From contig JANUWF010000008.1 of the NCBI GenBank assembly GCA_026120185.1, positions 5,642,001 through 5,706,000 on the forward strand: a stretch of DNA of 64,000 bases, given 5' to 3'. Source of the stretch: Voacanga thouarsii. Taxonomy: Eukaryota > Streptophyta > Magnoliopsida > Gentianales > Apocynaceae. Below are positions 34,785 through 45,098 of the stretch, one piece after another (position 1 is the first letter of the stretch; each line of letters begins with the position of its first letter). The notes under the pieces were generated by a model, which ran no database searches, had not been told where the DNA came from, and worked only from the letters and a program-made list of their open reading frames with translations. Position numbers and translations under genes: made by a program.

Positions 34785-35875
34785 CGATCCTCAAAGGAAT
34801 ACGTACACACTAATAACTTTTTATTCATTATTTAACATACCCAATAAAGTGAAAAAATAATAAAGTAAAATAAAAATATATATACAACTCAAGGATGTAG
34901 GAATATGCAATTTAGACAATTACCCTAGAACACATGATAATGAATCATCTAGCAATTATCTCAAGTAATCATCATCTTGGCATCATGAAAAATATAAAGT
35001 AAAATTCAATCATTTTCCAATTCATGAATCTACTTATATAGACTCCGCTTCTTTTCCAATCCATGGAATTGCTATCCTTTGATTAAATTAGCAGATTTCC
35101 TAATCAAACCAATATAACCAAAACATGCATTAAACTCAATTCCTCGTAAACATGAAATTGGCTAATGACCCTTTGTTCGAGATGAAATCAACTAATATTT
35201 GATCACTTTAGTCCTTTAATCTTAACTTCATTTTCCAAGTCTATTAAGATTTGACATATGCGAATTCAATGCAATGAACTCCTAACATTCTTTCCCAAGT
35301 CATTTACAAGAAACCTCATCAATAACTAATGATAACAAGTAATCAAATACCAAAGATGATAGATAATTGATCTAATAACTAAATTAACACAAAATTATAA
35401 ATTCCAAAATATTGCTAAATTACAATGAAAATATTGAGTACATCATTGTTTAAGAACAAGAAAACAAAGGTAAGAGAAAGTACTCATAGATAAGCCTCCT
35501 TCTTCTCTTTTGAAGACTATTTTGAACAACCCTTCTTGAATGGTAAATCTCTCATTCTTTGAGTGATTAGAATTTTTGCTCTTGGATTCACTCCTTTTCT
35601 CTTGCGTTTTCTCTTGGTTTTATAAGCTTTTTTTATGCTAAATTTGTTGCTTGAGGAGTCTTGGCCGTATAGGATTCAAAAAATACCAAAAATCTTTTAA
35701 AAATTAGAAAATTAGCGCATAGGATTTTTGTCACTCCAGAATGGACCTGGCGTCAGATCCAATCAACCCACCAAGCACTAGGTGTGCTCTGTTTTTCACC
35801 TGGACATTGCTCTGTTTTCACTACTTTGGCAGAATGGACCTGGTGCCTAGTCCCCTTAGCAGGCCAGGCCAGCAC
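34785..35875 (-). mobile_element. Family-C LTR, inverted copy (left arm of palindrome)
   Basis: Read on the minus strand this matches 35876-36965 base for base in order: GAGGATCG near the outer end, ATTGGGT/TAAACAAT remnants, the AAGTAAAATTCAAT segment, GAAGGAGGCTTATC, TTCTTGAATGG, the TATA-like GCTTATAAAACC (35618-35625) and the GGCGCCAGGT cluster at the centre. Paired landmarks at 34792/36957, 35660/36096 and 35809/35944 all put the symmetry centre at about 35875 with almost no spacer. The last ~180 bases of the LTR are missing from this arm. Confidence 0.85.
35618..35625 (-). promoter_or_regulatory. Putative TATA box, left palindrome arm
   Basis: On the minus strand: AAGCTTATAAAACC. It is the mirror of CTATAAAAAT at 36131 and faces leftward. 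Confidence 0.5.
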
Positions 35876-36012
35876 ACATCTGGCGCCAGGTCTGGCAAGT
35901 AGACCAGGCGCCAGGTCCACTCTACCCAAACAGTGAAAATAGAGTAGCTTCCAGGGAAAAAAAGTAGAACACACCTGGCTCCAGGTGGATCGACTGGACC
36001 CAGTGCCAAGTT
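35735..36012. promoter_or_regulatory. GC-rich GGCGCCAGGT cluster at the palindrome centre
   Basis: About eight units of the kind GACCTGGCGTCAG, ACCTGGTGCCTAG, TCTGGCGCCAGGTC, CCAGGCGCCAGGTCC and CACCTGGCTCCAGGTGG are packed in less than 300 bases, flanked by outward-facing TATA boxes at 35618 and 36131. Each unit is itself close to palindromic. Confidence 0.5.
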
Positions 36013-37073
36013 AGTTTTGGAGAGGCAAAAATTTTGTGTACTAATTTAGTAATTTTTTAAAGATTTTGGTATTTTTCGAACCCTATTCGACCAAGACTCC
36101 TCAAGTAATAAAGTTTAGCATCAAAGAAGCCTATAAAAATAAGGAAAACACAAGAGAAAAGTAGTAAATCAAAGAACAAAAATTCCAATCACTCAAAGAA
36201 TGAATGATTCACAATTTAAGAAGGATTATTCAAGAGAGTCTTCAAAGGAGAAGAATGGGGCTTGTTTATGAGTGCTTTCTTTTACCTTTATTTTCTTGTT
36301 CTTAAACAATATGTATTCAATTTTTTTCATTTAAATTTGACATTATTTTGGGATTCATGGTTTTGTGTTAATTTAGTTATTTGATCAGTTTTCTATCATC
36401 TTTGGTATTTGATTACTTGTTATAATTAGTTATTGATGTGGGTTCTTTTAATTGACTTGGGAAATGATGTTAGGAGTTTATTGCATTGATTTTGTATTTA
36501 TCAGATCTTAATGGATTTGGAAAATGAAGTTAAGATTAAACGACCAAAGTGTTAAAGATTAGTTGATTTCACCTTGAGCAAAAGGTCATTAGTTAATTTC
36601 ATGTTTATGGGGAATTGAGTTTAATGCATTTTTTGGTTATGTTCGTTTGATTGAGAAATCTGTTAATTTAATTAAAAAAAAATAGTGATTCCATAGATTG
36701 GGAAAGAAGTAAAGTCTATATAAGTAGATTCATAACTTGGAAAATGATTGAATTTTACTTCATATTCCTTCATGATGCCAAGGTGATGATTACTTGAGAT
36801 AGTTCCAAAATAATTCGTTATCATGTATTCTAGGATAATTGTCTAAATTGCATATTCTTACATCTTTGAGTTGTATAAATATTTTTATTTTTTTATCACT
36901 TTATTAGGTCGGTTAAACAATGAATGAAAAGTGATTAGTGTGTACTTGTTCATTTGAGGATCAATACTCGTTAATTTCCTATACTATACTTGTGATGAGT
37001 ATACTTGTTCGTACATGTATTTTGGAATTTAATTAAAACTTAACTAAGTGATAGATTTAAATTTGACGATTTT
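35876..37073 (+). mobile_element. Family-C LTR, direct copy (right arm), interrupted by element G
   Basis: It is homologous to 28928-29809 and to the Athila-like LTR at 3008-4543. The LTR is cut at 37073 by element G and its last 28 bases, ATACTCCTAAAATTTATGCATCA, resume at 49206-49233. The target at the break is ATTTT (37069-37073) against AGTTT (49206-49210), one mismatch. After 49233 the sequence is not a primer-binding site, so this is either a 3' LTR or a solo copy. Confidence 0.85.
36131..36140 (+). promoter_or_regulatory. Putative TATA box, right palindrome arm
   Basis: GAAGCCTATAAAAATAAGG. Transcripts starting here would run into element G antisense to its genes. Confidence 0.55.
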
Positions 37074-40000
37074 TGTAACATCCCTCATTTTCTTCTTGTC
37101 ACAGTGGGCCAACTCAGGTGGGATGTCGCCCCGTCTGAATCCTCAGACTAGGGGTCTTTATAATGATATAAACTTAAAGCAAGCATGTACAAGTCAAAGC
37201 TTAAGTATATATACGAAACATACTCTTTCATTATAAATACATGAGTGGTGATAGATACATCATCAAGGTTCCCAAAATATACAAGCCAAAATAGTTTCAT
37301 CATCCATGTACAATGATCATGCTAAAAGATTCGCTAGCACTAGATGGCAAAGTCTGAGTAGTATCGTCACTAGTCTTTTGCTCCAATCCCTAAAATAGAA
37401 AAGACAAACACACATGTGAGTAGTATACTCAGTGAGTCCCGTGTCTGCTAGTGTTTTACTCAGAAGAGGAAGACATTTTTCAATTTCTTTATTGAAATAA
37501 ATTGTGCCGGGGAAACAGTACTAATTGATAAATTTTTGTTCAATCTGTCAAGTACATTCGAAAAACAGTGGCTTCCAAACACATGGCCCCTAATTCATTA
37601 AATGCGGATTCTTCCCCATTTGGAAGTGCGACCCGCGTGCAAAGTTCAAGGAACTTCGCTTTCGGCTACACGGTCTCTTGGGCCAGGGATTGCGCCTTAT
37701 AGCACGTCACCCGTGTTATGCTGGAAGGGTGAGCAGCATACAAATGTACCTCACCGTGTACTTAGGGATCTTTTACTTGCCACCATAAGACAGGGGTCCC
37801 AATCCTGACGTCAATCACCATCGAGGTGGCAAGGAATTGAACACACCGAGTGTCCCCGCTTGGTATCATGTGAACAACCCACCATCACAATCAATAGGCA
37901 ATTGCCGAGCTCACAACAACTAGCCAGGGACGGCTAATTCCATTGTCTTGTCGCCCCGTTCGGAGTAAGATAAGCCCAATAACTGGACCAGGTTATTTGG
38001 GTTCATCTATCTCTAACGAAGGCTAGTACAAAGGTCAAAGCCTTTGCTGAGTACTCAACGTCACCACTAATTCACATATTCAATATACTCCTTTGAAAGG
38101 AGTCTGCTCTCCCCGAAGGGAATTCATAACAACTCATTCTTGGGGCCAAACATCATTTTATAAAACTTATACATCACCCGAGAGGGTATTTTTAAGAGCT
38201 AGCAAAATTGTATAAATTTCATCTCGGAAGCCATTAAGCATAAAGAAAGCTTATTTTAAGCATAAAGAAACCTTAGTGAAACATATCGTAAGTATCAAAT
38301 AGACTGGATTCATAAGCTTCAGTCATGTCAAGAAGACATAGTTTATATCAGAGAAACATTAAATTTTGTCAGAAAAACACATAACTAATGATGGTTTTAA
38401 AATCAAGGGACTCGTATAGTCCTAAAAAGAGCTCCCTCGACTTGATTCACCTACATCATTAGTATATTTCCTTATTATTACTTAATTGGTTCAAATGCTT
38501 AATGGTTCGAATAAGGTTTCTATAATCTCTCTATAAAGAAATGAATGAATTAATGTCTTTAATGGTTTCCTGGTTTTACAGCTTTACCACCCTCCACCAT
38601 TCTTCCCATAACTTATTCAATATAGGTCCAAATAAGGTAAGGTTTCTTCCATAATATTCCTAAAAAATCCCTATATCAATTCCAGGCCATGAGACCTATA
38701 AACTCGATCCCATTTTGTACAGTTTTTCACTTAAGTTCACTGCTCCGGGTTTTGGAATTCAGATTTGTCATCTTCCAGTGTTTTATGCATATCTCTTTCA
38801 ATACAGGCCTAAATAAGGTGAAACTACTTCCAAAATAATCCTAGGACATTTCTCTATCAACTTAAGGTTATGGGGTATTCAAACCTCTCTCCACTTTGTT
38901 CAATTTTTTAGCTAAACTTACTGTTCCGAGTTGGAGGTTCAAATTGCAGTTTAGAAGCTCAACTTGTTTTAATTTATTTCTATGGTTTCTTCAACATACC
39001 GTACCACATTTAAACCCTTCAATACCTCATTTAAAATCCCAACATCAGTATTCCAACAGTTTTTCATTCTCAGCACTTCTCTTTAGTTCAAACAAATAAA
39101 TTATACCAAGGTCACCAAACCAGTAAAGTTTGGCAGTTTTCACCCTTCTTGTTGTTCATGATCTCTTAGCTATTCAAAACCCTCACAACCTCCACAAAAC
39201 TTGTTCCAAATCCTTTCTAACTAGTCTAGGACATGTTTAGAGTCATTTATGCTCAATTTCCAATCATATCTACTCAGATTTCCTTTATTATTTCCAAACA
39301 ACACAAACTAGTGAGTTGTTATTAGCAAATGGCTTTTCTTGTTTTCTTTATCACTTCCTTCCTTTCTCTTTTCAAATTTCCAGTATATCATCACTCCAAT
39401 ACACCTTAAATGAACTGAAAACCATACTCAACGCATCACTACACCAACCGGTCACTCCAACAACCATCACAACATCAAAATATTTCATTACTCAACATCA
39501 ACCATTTCATATGCATCTAGTTTCCAACTTTTAACATCATTCTTTTAGCTTTTGAGAAATGGCCTCTTATCTTTTCAAGATGAATGCAAGGCTCTATTTT
39601 CCTTTCCTTCCTTCCTTCTCCTTTCTTTCTCCTTGCTGCCGGTTTCCTTTCCTTCCTCCTTACTGCCGGTTGTCTTCTCCTTGCTGCCGAAAATCTCTCT
39701 CTCTCCCCCTTAGTCTCTCTTTTTCTTATTTTTCTTCTTTTTTTCACTTTTCTGGTTTTTCTTCTTCTCCTTCCAGCTTTGGCCAAAATTTTTCTCCTCC
39801 TTACTCCAATTTATATAGCTCAACTTCTTGGTCTTGATTTGGTCTTAATAAAATGACTTAGGGTGAGTTGGCATTTCTAGAAGCCTTTAGACCTTTATAG
39901 AACTTAAAAGAAGATTGTGGAACTATTTAGAAGCTTATAGAACTCCCTAGAAGTCTCAAGACTAATGTACTTGCTAGCCTTGCCCTAATCTAGTTTAGCT

Positions 40001-40148
40001 TAACTAAGCTTGATTAAAGAAAGTCTAAGAATAACTAATCTTGGTCAAATATATCAAGCTTGTGGGCCCTTCATTTACTTCTTATAGGCCCCCTAAAATA
40101 TCTTAGTATATGATAGAATATAATTAAGAAATTTATAGTATTAGTTAT

Positions 40149-40180
<32 letters not shown>

Positions 40181-40431
40181 AGTAAGAATAATATGATAAT
40201 TCAATAAAGTTATTGAATTTAATAATACTATAATTTAATATTACTAAGAGATTTTGGTATGAAATAATAAATATAAAATAATTGCAAGGGTTATAGAATA
40301 TTGGTGATAATGAAATGAAATAAAATAAAATATATACTCATATATATAAATAATAGTGAAAATAATATTAGTAATATTATTTTAAACAAGTCTACCCTAT
40401 GTAAATCCTTTCTATATGGCAGGTTATTACA
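37074..40431 (-). mobile_element. Element G left (3') LTR
   Basis: 3358 bases. Compared with the right LTR it lacks 32 bases near 38414 (the piece reading ACCTTGTATATTAGGTTG and onward) and has a shorter TG/TA microsatellite at 40149-40178. The partial LTR at 1-2806 retains the 32-base piece, so its loss here is a deletion. Putative minus-strand TATA box at 39811-39818. Confidence 0.9.
40149..40178. repeat. TG/TA compound microsatellite, left LTR of G
   Basis: Shorter TG tract than at the matching place in the right LTR (48900-48934). Confidence 0.85.
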
Positions 40432-40446
40432 ATCTCTCCTCCTAAA
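40432..40446 (-). other. Polypurine tract of element G
   Basis: ATCTCTCCTCCTAAAAGG on the plus strand gives AGGAGGAGAGAT on the minus strand, directly before the LTR. Confidence 0.85.
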
Positions 40447-40465
40447 AGGAATTTCATCCTCGAAA

Positions 40466-41143
40466 TTATAACTCACCTTCGAAGAGTTCTGGATAAATCT
40501 TATACATTTCTGCTTCTGTCTCCCACGTAGCATCTTCCACAGGATGATGGCTCCATAACACTTGAACAATTGGGATTTGCTTCTGCCGCAACTTCTTTTT
40601 GGTGCACTCTAGGATTTTAACTGGCCTTTCTGCATAATTTAAATTTGGTGATAACTCTATGGCATCATCATTCAAAATATGACTGGGATCGGCTATAAAT
40701 CGTCTAAGTTGTGATACATGGAATACATCATGGATGCCTTGAAGTTCCGATGGTAATCTTAATCTATAAGCCACTTTTTCAACTTTCTCGGTGATGGGAA
40801 AGGGTCCAATATACCGTGGAGCTAGCTTCTTCCTTCGTGTTCCCTTACCTCAATAGGGTGTTAACCTTAAGAATACTAGATCACCAACACTGAACTCCAC
40901 ATCTTTCTGATGGCGATCTGCATAACTTTTCTGCCTACTTTGGGCAATCTCCAATTTCTCCTTAATTTGCAACATCTTTTGCCGTGCCCTTTCCATATCC
41001 AAGACATTATATTGCTCCTGCTGCCATCCTAAGGTTTCCCAATACAGAGGAGATCGGTAATTCCTCCCATACAGGGCTTCAAACGATGCCATTCCGGTTG
41101 ATGATTGATAACTATTGTTGTAGGCAAATTCCGCATAGGCCAA
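40466..41143 (-). pseudogene. Element G integrase C-terminus and chromodomain
   Basis: The upstream piece (40850-41143) has the end of the integrase core and the linker: AEFAYNNSYQSSTGMASFEA, LYGRNYRSPLYW, ADRHQKDVEFSVGDLVFLR. A TGA at 40850-40852 interrupts the GPY/F module, which continues as [24 protein letters not shown] and [11 protein letters not shown] (40466-40774). The chromodomain follows: [36 protein letters not shown], ending at PELFEGEL. In Tekay elements this domain is thought to direct integration to histone-marked chromatin. TGA is best explained as CGA to TGA. Confidence 0.9.
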
Positions 41144-41152
41144 ATTATCAAC

Positions 41153-41800
41153 CTATCTATTCCCAAAATCCAGCACACTTGCTCTCAACATGTCTTCCAA
41201 AATTTGGATTACCCGTTCTGTCTGCCCATCAGTTTGAGGGTATGCCGTGGTGCTGAATTTCAGCGTAGTCCCATACAGTTGTTGCATTTTCCTCCAAAAT
41301 CGAGAAGTGAACCCGGGGTCTCGATCAGATACAATGCTGGAAGGTACTCCGTGAAGTCTGATTACTTCCTCCATATAAATCCTACTTAATTTTTCCAAAG
41401 AGTCTCGTTCACTTATGGGTGTAAAGTGAGCTGTCTTTGTTAACTGATCTACAATCACCCAAACTGTATCTCGTTGCCCAATGGTTACGGGTAAATCGGT
41501 TACAAAGTCCATAGTAACTTCATCCCACTTCCATTTGGGTACTGGTAGTGGTTGCAGTAATCCCCCAGGCTTTTGGTGATCTATCTTCACCTTTTGATAG
41601 GTAAGACATTGGGCAACAACCTGAGAAATATCGTTCTTCATACCTATCCTCAAGTCTCGATACATCTTTACGGCCCCCGGGTGAATGGTATATTTACTCC
41701 AATGTGCTTCTATCAATATTTTCTGCTTTATAGCAGCCTATCTCGGTATATAATATCTCCCTTTAAATTGAAGGATCCCTGCGTCATCTTCGTAAAAAAT
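41153..41800 (-). pseudogene. Element G integrase, zinc-binding and catalytic core
   Basis: Residues in the 41153-41716 stretch: zinc module EAHWSKYTIHPG (H5, H12) with C37 and a Tyr at position 40 where the second Cys belongs; catalytic DDE at D70 (MDFVTDLP), D131 (SDRDPGF) and E167 (TDGQTE), with the expected 35 residues between the last two. The frame stops at TAG (41153-41155), inside NR-stop-VDNLAY, most likely TGG (Trp) to TAG. All three catalytic residues remain. Confidence 0.9.
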
Positions 41801-42095
41801 AGTTTTCTTTTGTTCCTTGTTTTTTGCCCTAATCTGTTGTAACTCCGGGTCTTGCTCTTGAACCTTTCAATTGTTGTAACCATACAGGCTGTATTGATAT
41901 GTTATTTATCCTGATTCGTCCTTCAAGTGCTACTACTTCCAACTCCGGGGTCTGCGCCATCCGTAGTGCAGATATACGTCCTTTTCTACTCAATGCATCT
42001 GCTACTACATTGGCCTTTCCCAGATGGTACTTGATTGGACAGTAAAATTCTTCTAAGAACTACATCCACCTTCGCTGCCTCATATTTAAATCTTT

Positions 42096-42950
42096 CTAAG
42101 TGAAGATATATTTTAAGCTTTTATGGTCGGTAAAAACCTCAAATTCTACTCCATAAAGATAATGCTTCCACTTTTTCAAGGCGAACACAATGGCTGCTAA
42201 TTCTAAATCACGAGTGGGGTAATTTCTCTTATGGGGTTTCAATTTCCTCGATATATATGCTATTACTCTCCTATCTTGCATCAATACTCCACCCAATCCT
42301 TCCTTAGAAGCATCAGTATATACATCATAGGGCTTATCCATAGCAGGTAAGGCTAGGGCAGGTGAGGTGCTCAACCTTCGCTTCAATTCTTGAAAACTTT
42401 TCTCACAACCTTCTGACCATTCGTAGGGCACCTTCTTCTGGGTTAACCGGGATAATGGCGAAGTAAGTTTTGAGAATCCTTCAATAAACCTTCTATAATA
42501 TCCTGCTAAGCTTAAGAAACTTCTCACTTCCATAGGATTTTCTGGTCGTTTCCAGTTTACTACAGCTTCCACCTTTGCAGGGTCCACAAAAATCCCTTCC
42601 TTAGAGATCACATGCCCTAGAAAAGATACTCTATCCAACCAGAATTCACACTTGTTAAACTTAGCATACAACTTGGCTTCTCTTAATTTCTCAAGCACTT
42701 TTCGCAAATGCTCTTGATGCTCCTGAGGGTTCTTAGAATATACTAAAATATCATCAATAAAAATAACAACAAAGTTATCCAAGTAGGGCTGAAAAATCCG
42801 ATGCATAAGGTCCATGAAAGTAGCAGGGGCATTAGTAACTCCAAAGGGCATCACTACAAACTCATAGTGCCCATAGCGCGTATTGAAGGCAGTCTTAGGA
42901 ATATCCTCTTCTCTAGTCCTCACTTGATAATACCCCTATCTCAGGTCTAA
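42096..42950 (-). pseudogene. Element G reverse transcriptase (palm, thumb) and RNase H
   Basis: A 275-codon open stretch begins at [13 protein letters not shown] and has [20 protein letters not shown], the active site [13 protein letters not shown] (FIDD, 55-58), [34 protein letters not shown], then RNase H with [13 protein letters not shown] (D204), [19 protein letters not shown] (E241) and [12 protein letters not shown] (D266). Catalytic residues of both enzymes are present. Upstream, the GYYQVRTRE strand is cut off from DLR by a TAG near 42936. Confidence 0.92.
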
Positions 42951-43495
42951 TTTAGAGTAACATCCTGCGCCTTGCAGTTGGTCAAGCAACTCATCCACCA
43001 TAGGTAATGGGTATTTGTTCTTTATTGTTTAAGCATTTAGCCCCCTATAGTCTATGCACATCCTCAAAGTACCATCTTTTTTTTTTCACGAATAGCATTG
43101 GGGCTCCCCAAGGTGAGTTTCTAGGCCGAATAAAACCCTGCTCCAACAATTCCTACAATTGCTTCTTCAATTCCTTTAATTCTGCCAATGCCATCCGGTA
43201 CGGGGTTCTAGAGACGGGCTCAGCTGCTGGCACTAATTCAATACTAAACTCAACCTCTCTTTCTGGGGGTAATTCTTTCAGTTCCTCTGGAAAAAACATC
43301 TAGGTATTCTCGAACCACTGGTACATCTTCAAGCTTCTCAGGTTTAATGGATTTGTTCAAAAGGTAAGCTAAATACCCAGTACACCCTTTTCGAATCAAC
43401 TTCCTTGCTTTCACTCTGGATATCAAACTTACTCTTTGTTTTGCTTTATCTCCCCAAAATTCTAGAGTACCTCCCTCTGGTCCCCTAAAATGCAT
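42951..43495 (-). pseudogene. Element G RT N-terminal part and protease-RT linker
   Basis: The linker (43250-43495) reads MHFRGPEGGTLEFWG and ends [12 protein letters not shown] before shifting out of frame where the family continues with PEEL-like residues. The RT fingers follow in pieces: [32 protein letters not shown] run of 10 A on the minus strand (43078-43087) has one base too many for the VKKKDG codons, giving a frameshift, and a TAA stands at about 43030. Broken by a homopolymer slip and stops. Confidence 0.85.
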
Positions 43496-43546
43496 CAGTT
43501 TATTCCTACAATCAACCTTCGCATGATGTCACGATAGCCAATCCAT

Positions 43547-43867
43547 TCATAGAATGGCATCATAGTCTGCTATGGGTAAACTTATAACGTCTCCTTCTAG
43601 AGTCACGTCTCCAATTTTTATCTCACTTCCCAGATAAATTCTATCACTGCTCAATTGTTTTCCCAAAGGGGTACTAACTATCATCTCATAGGGAGTTTCC
43701 TTACTTCTAACATTTACCTTTTGAGCAAAGGAGCATGCAATAAAAGAATGGATAGAGCCTGGATCTATTAGAATATGAGCTTCTTTATCGAAAATAAAAA
43801 TCTTACCTTCCACTACCGCCGACGCATTAGTGTCTACTTTGTCCAGGGCTACCACTCGAGCTTTCAC
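43547..43867 (-). pseudogene. Element G aspartic protease
   Basis: The 106-codon stretch has KIFIFDKEAHILIDPGSIHS with the catalytic Asp (D35) followed by P-G instead of the usual S-G, then SFIACSFAQKV, TPLGKQLSSDRIYLGSEIKI and DVISLPIADYDAIL. The Ser-to-Pro change at the active-site triad is likely damaging. It lies between the gag zinc knuckle and the RT linker. Confidence 0.88.
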
Positions 43868-44846
43868 GACAGGCTTGTTGGCTCCAGGTTTGGGTGCAGA
43901 AGGCTGGCTTGGATTTCCTTTAGCAAGTTCCGGTCTTACCCCTATATTATTTCCTCTTGGGTTTATCCATCCCGTCGTCCTCTTTGGATATCGTCAGTTC
44001 CAACTTTTATGTCCTTCTCCACAGTTGTAACAGCGAATGAACAGCTTCCCCGTACTACCTCCTTCTCTTCTTGGGAATTTTCCTTTATTTGGCCATTTAT
44101 TCCCATCAGGTCTCTTATTTCGGTTGAGGGGTTGAAATCTCATTTTATTTCCCTACTTAGCTTGTTCCAAATCCGCCTCCTCGACCCTTGATGCTATTTC
44201 TACTGCAGCACTATAGTTACTTAGGGCCATGCTAAGCAATACCCTCTTGAGCTTGGGACGCAAGCCCTTCACAAAATGGCGAGTCCTGTCTGCTTCATTC
44301 TGCACTAGGAGAGGGCAATATTTCGAGAGTCGCATACATTCCTACTCTCTTTCCCTCTTGTCTGAAAATTTGAAATTCATCTTCTCCCCGTTCTACAACC
44401 CAACATGGTATGAATTCTTTCTTGAACTCCTCCCAAAATTCCTCCCAAGTCCATTCCTTTTGCTCCTTCTTTCGTGTCCACTAATCTCGCACTGGTCCTT
44501 GAAGCTTGAACGCAGCAAATTGCACCTTTCGCTGTTCTGAGTAACATAGAGCAGCGAATATGTTCTCTATTTATTCTATCCAGGATTCTGCTTCTTGTTC
44601 TTGTTTCGGTCGGCCATAAAATGGAGGGGGTTGGAATTTTAGGAATCGCTCTAAAGCTTGATCCGTTTCAACTTCAATTCACCGTCCTTCTCTAGATGTC
44701 ATCTCGGCCTTATGTTGTAACACTTCTGCCATTTTTTGGAAAGTCTGCATCATAGTGTTCTCCAAAGATTCATCGGATGCTTCTTTAGCTACATTGTTAG
44801 CAATTGATTCCTTTGGACGGGGACGAGTGGTTCACTTTGGCGGCAT
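43868..44846 (-). pseudogene. Element G gag
   Basis: The start Met is at 44846 (MPPK), then a TGA at 44832-44834 and TTRPRPKES. Capsid segments follow: ALERFLKFQPPPFYGRP, IENIFAALCYSEQRKVQFAA, FKLQGPVRD-stop-WTRKK, WEEFWEEFKKEFIP and FVKGLRPKLKRVLLSMALSN (44153-44335). The zinc knuckle near 43998-44031 is CYNCGEGHKSWN then a stop in place of the last Cys. Stops at 44832, 44679, 44571 and 44481 fit CGA-TGA, CGA-TGA, CAA-TAA and TGG-TAG. Gag is dead in several places. Confidence 0.88.
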
Positions 44847-45098
44847 AATAAAGCCTGTTAGTTTACCTAGTTAAATTAATATCAGTAATGGAGTTAGATT
44901 AGTATGTCAGAGACGAACATTTTCATGATATAGAAACATATCACCCTGATATATTACACCAAAATTGCAGGGTTTTTAGTACATTTATACACATACTTCC
45001 TTATTATCTCCTACTAACATACGGAATATATACATCAGATGACACTTATACATATATACATCAGATGATACTTATACTAAACTTCCTAGGTGGTCTTC
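44847..45098 (-). other. Spacer between extra ORF and gag, with a 26-base direct duplication
   Basis: Non-coding. At 45026-45051 and 45052-45077 a 26-base unit (ATATATACATCAGATGA followed by CACTTATAC or TACTTATAC) is repeated in tandem with one C/T difference. The repeat lies just past the stop of the extra ORF. Confidence 0.7.

Noticed and set aside
35753..36009. Pro/Leu-rich minus-strand frames in the palindrome centre
   Set aside because: They are translations of the GC-rich quasi-palindromic cluster; no start context and no homology recognised.
43775..44540. Plus-strand frames of 66-138 codons over element G gag
   Set aside because: Antisense to recognisable gag and protease motifs.
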